A stretch of 64,000 bases of DNA, from NCBI RefSeq assembly GCF_020667845.1, contig NZ_JAFMPQ010000005.1, positions 62,001-126,000 on the forward strand, given 5' to 3'. Under the pieces are notes generated by a model. It was given only the letters and a program-made list of their open reading frames with translations, ran no database searches and was not told where the DNA came from. This document shows, one piece after another, positions 59,597-64,000 of this stretch; position 1 is the stretch's first letter, and every line of letters starts with the position of its first letter. Origin of the DNA: Cognatishimia sp. F0-27 (lineage in GTDB: Bacteria; Pseudomonadota; Alphaproteobacteria; Rhodobacterales; Rhodobacteraceae). A program made the translations under genes and the position numbers.

Positions 59597-60472
59597 ATGC
59601 AATCTGTGGCGGCGGCCCTGACCATGGTGCGCGATGATTTGTTTTTTCTGGCGCTCTGGGTCGCGTATTATGGCGGGCTGCTCGGGCGGGAGAATTGCAC
59701 CGTGGTGAATCACGGACGATCTCCGGAGGTCGCGGCCTTGGCGGAGGGGTGCAATATCATCGGTTTGCCGGCGGCCCCGCGGAGCGATTTTGATGTCAAG
59801 CGGTGGCGTCTATTGAACCATGTCTTGCAGGGGCTGCGCTGCTACTACGATCATGTGATCGTCGGCGATGTGGATGAGCTTGTCGTCGTCGATCCGCAAC
59901 ATGGCGGCACCTTGCTCGATCTCTTGCGCCGCAGTCCACAGCGGCAGGTCCTCACTCCTGTTGGGCTTGAGGTCATCCATCGCCGGGACCGTGAGAAAGA
60001 CCCGATTGCGGGCAAGGTCCTCGGACCACGTCGGCATGTGCGCGTCGCGCCACATTATGCCAAGCCCTGCATCCTGTCTTCGGGCGTGAAAATCGCGCGG
60101 GGCGGGCATTTCAGCCGGAGCGCGCAGCTCAACACGCCGCAAGGGCTTTACCTTCTGCATCTGAAGTTCTGCGACTTCGACGCCTATTGCGATGCGATGG
60201 ACCGGCGAAACCGGATTGCCGAGGAAATCGGAGGCAAGCCGCGCGATGTCGCGGTCGGGCGGCACTGGTTTCGCGAAAGGCGGGGGGATGATCAAGCGGT
60301 CTTTGACGGCTTTGCTGATCTTGAGGAGAAGCAGGGCTTTGATCTTGAGTGGGTGCGCCGGGACATGCACGACAGCTGGGCGCCACGCGGCGATACCGGC
60401 TTCTGGGAGTTCGCACGGCCGGACTACCAGGTGCAATACCGCTTGCCAGACCGGTTTTCGGGGATCGCCTGA
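59597..60472 (+). CDS. Glycosyltransferase (Glyco_tranf_2_4-like)
   Basis: A 291-residue protein. ALTMVRDDLFFLALWVAYYG at the N-terminus and the D-x-D metal site in VIVGDVDELVVVDP are typical of this GT-A group; HLKFCDFDAYCDAMDRRN lies near the end. ATG 59597 has GGGAGGG at 6 bases, a strong site, and is chosen over GTG 59576. It is divergent from the sulfotransferase-like gene. Sugar donor and acceptor unknown. Confidence 0.78.
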   Translation: MQSVAAALTMVRDDLFFLALWVAYYGGLLGRENCTVVNHGRSPEVAALAEGCNIIGLPAAPRSDFDVKRWRLLNHVLQGLRCYYDHVIVGDVDELVVVDPQHGGTLLDLLRRSPQRQVLTPVGLEVIHRRDREKDPIAGKVLGPRRHVRVAPHYAKPCILSSGVKIARGGHFSRSAQLNTPQGLYLLHLKFCDFDAYCDAMDRRNRIAEEIGGKPRDVAVGRHWFRERRGDDQAVFDGFADLEEKQGFDLEWVRRDMHDSWAPRGDTGFWEFARPDYQVQYRLPDRFSGIA

Positions 60473-60486
60473 GGGTGACCGGCGGC

Positions 60487-61347
60487 TCAAAGAGACAAGG
60501 GTGCCAAGAAGGCGCGGAGCTGGGCCACCGTTTCCTGTGGGGATTGGTCGGGGAAAAAGTGCCCGCCGGAGATCGACCGCGCCGTCATGTTGTCGAGCCT
60601 GTCACGCCATGTGGCCGCGACATCCATCGCTTGCGCCATCGCACCCTCTGCGCCGTAGGCGACAAGGGCGGGGCAGGAGATCCGGCGTTCCAGATCGGCG
60701 GCGTCCATGGCGAAGTCTATGTCGATCGCGGCGCGATAATCGTTGCACATGGCATGGATGCATGCCGGGTTGCGCCAATGGGTACGATATCGCGCAAGCA
60801 TGGCCGGGTCGAAATCAGCCAGAGTCGCCTTCCCGAAGCCCAGAAGGCAGCGTTCGAAATACGCGTCGGGATCATGGGCGATGAGCGTTTCGGGAAAGGG
60901 GGCCGGTTGGGCAAGAAAGAACCAGTGATAGTAGCTTCGGGCGACGGACGCTGTGAGATCTGCAAGCAGACGGTGCGTCGGAATGATATCCATGAGCGTG
61001 AGGCTGGCCACGCGCTCTGGAGCATCCAGCGCCATCCGATGCGCGGTTCGGGCGCCGCGATCGTGACCCACGAGATGAAAGCGCCCAAAGCCCAACTGTT
61101 CCATGAGCGCCAGCATGTCACGCCCCATGGAACGGAACGACATGGCGTCGACCGTATCGGGTTTGTCACTGTCGCCGTATCCGCGCAGATCCGCGGTCAC
61201 CGCGGTGTGGCTCGCGGCCATCTGAGGCGCAATGCGGGTCCACATATGCCGGTTTTGCGGGAAGCCGTGGAGCAACAAGACCGGCGGGCCGGACCCCGTA
61301 ACGTCATAGGCAATGCGCAGCGCATCAGGCGTGAAAAAATGGGTCAT
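60487..61347 (-). CDS. Alpha/beta hydrolase, fluoroacetate/haloacetate dehalogenase-like
   Basis: A 286-residue hydrolase. The full residue set of fluoroacetate dehalogenase is present: nucleophile Asp96 with Arg97 and Arg100 in GHDRGARTAHRM, Asp120 in LMDIIPTH, halide-pocket His141-Trp142 in SYYHWFFLAQ and Tyr204 in CNDYRAA, and His263 in SGGHFFPDQSP. The oxyanion region is LLLHGFPQ. Predicted to hydrolyse a short 2-haloacid to a hydroxyacid in the cytosol. It overlaps the membrane-protein gene by 4 bases, second in that operon. An epoxide hydrolase is the main alternative, but it would lack the paired arginines. Confidence 0.8.
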   Translation of the reverse strand: MTHFFTPDALRIAYDVTGSGPPVLLLHGFPQNRHMWTRIAPQMAASHTAVTADLRGYGDSDKPDTVDAMSFRSMGRDMLALMEQLGFGRFHLVGHDRGARTAHRMALDAPERVASLTLMDIIPTHRLLADLTASVARSYYHWFFLAQPAPFPETLIAHDPDAYFERCLLGFGKATLADFDPAMLARYRTHWRNPACIHAMCNDYRAAIDIDFAMDAADLERRISCPALVAYGAEGAMAQAMDVAATWRDRLDNMTARSISGGHFFPDQSPQETVAQLRAFLAPLSL

Positions 61348-61853
61348 AGCCCCCAGGAGGAGACCGATACCGCGGCAGAGAAGTCAACCCCGGGCAGGTG
61401 TCGCTCCACGTTGGATCCGGCCGACAACAAAATCGCCTGCGCGTCCTGACCCAGCATCGCGAAGGCAGCGCTGCGCACTTCCTCGGGGATGTGGGTCAGG
61501 GCGAGCGCTACACCGACACCAAGGAGCAACGCACGCGAATTGGAGCGAGCAGACCCCGTGCGCAGAAACATCCGGATGAGATGCGTTGCAAAAAGTGTCA
61601 AGGATGCCAGAAGCGCCGCGGCCACGGCCATCAGGACCGCATCGCGCAGCGCCGGGCTGAGCGCGGTTTCCAGCGCCGTGCGGTTCTGAGCCACGACGAC
61701 CACCAGATACGCCCAGAAAAAGCCCAGACAAAGCGATGGCAGAGGGCGATGCGGGGTGGGTTTGACGAGCGTGCCCCGCATATATGCGGGGTCGATACGC
61801 CCAACGCGGCGGTCAAAATCCTGGCGGGTCTGGTTGCGGATCGTGCGTTTCAT
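61344..61853 (-). CDS. Conserved membrane protein, unknown function
   Basis: A 169-residue protein with a charged N-terminal segment (MKRTIRNQTRQDFDRRVGRI) and about three helices (SLCLGFFWAYLVVVVAQ, AVLMAVAAALLASLTLFATH, ALLLGVGVALALTHI). No motif recognised. It overlaps the dehalogenase-like gene by 4 bases, so the two are co-translated. AGGGGG lies unusually close (1-2 bases) to the ATG, so the start needs care; a 21-codon frame (MSKMPKNRHFRGE...) ends just upstream. Confidence 0.65.
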   Translation of the reverse strand: MKRTIRNQTRQDFDRRVGRIDPAYMRGTLVKPTPHRPLPSLCLGFFWAYLVVVVAQNRTALETALSPALRDAVLMAVAAALLASLTLFATHLIRMFLRTGSARSNSRALLLGVGVALALTHIPEEVRSAAFAMLGQDAQAILLSAGSNVERHLPGVDFSAAVSVSSWGL

Positions 61854-61997
61854 ACCCCCTAAGTGGCGGTCAAATCAGGCCGGGCTTCGCCGCGAAAATG
61901 ACGGTTCTTGGGCATTTTGCTCATGTTTTGTGCAACAATGGTCCCAAACAGGGCGATTGATGCCTGTTCGGGAACAATGGCTCTTTGGCGCGGGGCT

Positions 61998-63374
61998 CTA
62001 GCGGGTCGCGATGGCGTCGAGTATGCGGGCCCAGCTCCGCGTTCCCTTGTGGAAGCTTTCGAGGTCGTATTTCTCATTCGGGGAGTGGATCTGATCGTCA
62101 TCCTTGCCCCAGCCGACCAGCATCGACTCCATGCCGAGGATTGTCTTGAAATAGCCCGCGATCGGAATCGATCCGCCGCATCCGGTAAAGGCCGCCTCTT
62201 CGCCCCATTCCGCGGAGAGCACCGCGCGCGCCGCTTCGAAGGCCGGGTGGTCGGTCTCCATCTGTCCCGCGGGCGAGGCGCCGTGTTCATCGAATCGCAC
62301 GCTGACATCCGGCGGCAATTGTGCCTCGACCCAGGCGCGGAAATGTTTGCGGATCTCATGCGGATCCTGCTGGCCGACAAGGCGGAAGCTGATCTTGGCG
62401 GAGGCCTGGGACGGCAGCACCGTCTTGAACCCGTCGCCGGTATAGCCGCCGATGATGCCGTTGATCTCGGCCGTCGGACGCGACCAGATCATCTCGAGCG
62501 CGGTGTGTTGGGATTCGCCCGCCGGGTCCGACAGACCGACATCGCCGAGGAAGCGCGCATGGTCGAAGCCGAGCGCATCCCATTGCGCCTTGATCGGCGG
62601 CTCGAGTTCGGGCACGCCATCGTAGAAATGCGGCACCTGGATCGTGCCATCCGGCCCGTGCAGGTTGGCGAGAATCGACGACAGCACCCGGATCGGGTTC
62701 ATCGCCGCACCGCCGAACATGCCCGAATGCAGGTCCTTGTTCGGGCCGGTGAGGGTGATCTCTTCGCCGAGAAGACCACGCAGCCGCGTGACGATGGCGG
62801 GCACCCGGCTTTCGAACAGGCCGGTGTCGCAGATCAGAACGAGGTCGGCCTTGAGCTCTTCGGCATTCTCCTCGAGGAAGGGAATCAGCGACGGGGAGCC
62901 GGATTCCTCCTCGCCTTCGAAGAAAAAGGTGATCTTGCAGGGCAGGCTGCCATGCACTGCTTTCCACGCGCGGCAGGCTTCGACAAAGGTCATGAGCTGG
63001 CCCTTGTCATCCGAACTGCCGCGCGCACGGATCACCTTGCCGTCCGGCGTGTCCTCGATGGCGGGGTCAAACGGATCGCGGTCCCAGAGATCGAGCGGAT
63101 CGACAGGCTGCACGTCGTAATGGCCGTAAAAGAGCACATGCGGTCCGGGGCCGTCGATATGGCCGACCACCATGGGGTGCCCGGTGGTGGGGCGCACGGC
63201 GGCGTCAATCCCGAGGCTCTTGAGGTCGTCCGCCAGCCATTCCGCAGCGGTCTGGCACGCGTCCTTGTAGGCGGGATCTGTGGAGATCGACGGGATTCGC
63301 AACAGCGCCAAAAGGCGGTCGAGGGCGGCGTCGAGATCGGCGTCGATTCGGTCGAGAACGGGGTCGAGAGACAT
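61998..63374 (-). CDS. M20 family dipeptidase
   Basis: A 458-residue zinc peptidase close to cytosolic nonspecific dipeptidases. Sites: YGHYDVQPVDP, RGSSDDKGQLMTF (bridging Asp), FEGEEESGSPSL (catalytic Glu pair), LICDTGLFE, and late NEKYDLESF with a preceding IHSPNEKY histidine. ATG 63374 has CCGGAG just upstream. Not part of the left-hand island; monocistronic. Confidence 0.92.
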   Translation of the reverse strand: MSLDPVLDRIDADLDAALDRLLALLRIPSISTDPAYKDACQTAAEWLADDLKSLGIDAAVRPTTGHPMVVGHIDGPGPHVLFYGHYDVQPVDPLDLWDRDPFDPAIEDTPDGKVIRARGSSDDKGQLMTFVEACRAWKAVHGSLPCKITFFFEGEEESGSPSLIPFLEENAEELKADLVLICDTGLFESRVPAIVTRLRGLLGEEITLTGPNKDLHSGMFGGAAMNPIRVLSSILANLHGPDGTIQVPHFYDGVPELEPPIKAQWDALGFDHARFLGDVGLSDPAGESQHTALEMIWSRPTAEINGIIGGYTGDGFKTVLPSQASAKISFRLVGQQDPHEIRKHFRAWVEAQLPPDVSVRFDEHGASPAGQMETDHPAFEAARAVLSAEWGEEAAFTGCGGSIPIAGYFKTILGMESMLVGWGKDDDQIHSPNEKYDLESFHKGTRSWARILDAIATR

Positions 63375-63561
63375 GACAGCTCCGGCTTGATGGACAAGGT
63401 TCTTGCGGGAGCCTAGCAGGGCCGGGCCGACTGTCCAGAGCGCCGCGCGGCAGAGCAATGGGACGCACGGGCTGGCACAGACGGCAGCGCGCAGGACACC
63501 GGGCGTGGTTCGTCGAGAGATCCGCAGTGGAAGGCGGGCGCATCCCCCGCGTGTCGCGCGC

Positions 63562-63825
63562 TCATTGGCCCATGCCCGCCGCGCCAAGCCGGGTCGCGGT
63601 GCCTTGGCCTTGGATGCTGCGAATGTCAGACGCGTTGCCGGCCTGATGGCCGTGCATTTCGTCTTCGCCGGGCGTGTCGATGCTGCGGGCTTGATTCGCG
63701 TCGTGAAACCGGGCGTTGACCACATCGTCCGGGCCGGCCCAGGGGTTGGCGTGTCCGGCGCTGAGTGCGTTGGCGCCAGCCCACAGCGCGCAAAACAGTG
63801 GTGCGATCGCGCAGATCGATTTCAT
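63562..63825 (-). CDS. Small secreted protein, unknown function
   Basis: An 87-residue protein with signal peptide MKSICAIAPLFCALWAGANALSAG and a polar mature part (DDVVNARFHDANQARSID, EDEMHGHQAGNASDI). ATG 63825 has GAGGA 8 bases upstream; ATG 63840 would add five residues without a ribosome site. No family recognised. The region before it (63840-63900) is AT-rich and probably holds its promoter. Confidence 0.6.
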   Translation of the reverse strand: MKSICAIAPLFCALWAGANALSAGHANPWAGPDDVVNARFHDANQARSIDTPGEDEMHGHQAGNASDIRSIQGQGTATRLGAAGMGQ

Positions 63826-64000
63826 GCCTGATATCCTCATGGTTTTTATCGGTTTGTTATGTTTCAAACGTATGCGGTATTTTGCATGTGAAGGCAAGAC
63901 TGGCCGACAAAGGACAAGGATGCAGCGACCAGCGAGCACGAAGCGACACGTGGTGCGGTGGACCCATGCGCCACCGGCATCGGCAGCGGTTCGTCCGAGG

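Overview
The window is a high-GC chromosomal segment from an alphaproteobacterium, most likely a marine member of the Rhodobacteraceae (Roseobacter group). The evidence is gene content: ChpT of the CckA-ChpT-CtrA relay next to a DUF3553 gene and olsBA, a zinc-free type HemB, an L21 protein with a helix-hairpin-helix tail, Usg, an L-carnitine dehydrogenase fused to a thioesterase, and the MetF / virulence-factor-family / methyl-THF methyltransferase group. I see no rRNA, CRISPR array, insertion sequence, integrase or secretion-system gene. One tRNA (Ser, CGA) is present.

Layout. 1-3118: the 5' three quarters or so of a very large secreted Ig-like/RTX protein, running off the left edge. 4099-19253: an accessory catabolic island with a dipeptide/oligopeptide ABC importer (dppABCDF-like), three M20 hydrolases, an AstE/AspA-type deacylase, two M81 (MlrC-like) hydrolases and a VOC protein. 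19254-23857: a gene-poor stretch with a second RTX protein (PPC-like domains plus about thirty nonapeptides) and a small GIY-YIG-like gene, ending at tRNA-Ser. 24160-38619: mostly housekeeping genes (rplU, rpmA, obgE, proB, proA, chpT, olsB, olsA, a divergent thiE-like gene, trmJ-like, ctaA, M32 carboxypeptidase). 38725-49033: doxX-like, gyrA, usg, a SYLF lipoprotein, hemB, a membrane protein and mfd. 49501-53237: a one-carbon group (GNAT, methyl-THF methyltransferase, RidA, MetF, PF13769-type protein). 53830-63825: two sulfotransferase-like genes, ppx, rlmE, the carnitine dehydrogenase fusion, a glycosyltransferase, a fluoroacetate-dehalogenase-like hydrolase, an M20 dipeptidase and a small secreted protein.

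How the genes work together. In the island the importer would bring in a peptide or N-acyl amino-acid compound and six different metallo-amidohydrolases would cut it to free amino acids; the substrate is unknown. chpT (cell-cycle phosphorelay) and olsBA (ornithine-lipid synthesis) lie side by side, and a perfect TTAA-N7-TTAA CtrA box sits upstream of olsB. The fused carnitine dehydrogenase, the importer and the one-carbon genes fit an organism that feeds on algal osmolytes and nitrogenous organic matter.

The best candidates for something new are the multi-hydrolase peptide island with its unusual DppC permease (about 140 extra periplasmic residues), the CtrA box before olsBA, a ThiE-like protein that has lost the ThiE signature motifs, and an intergenic hairpin element found in three copies. 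All functional assignments rest on reading motifs by eye; no database search was run.
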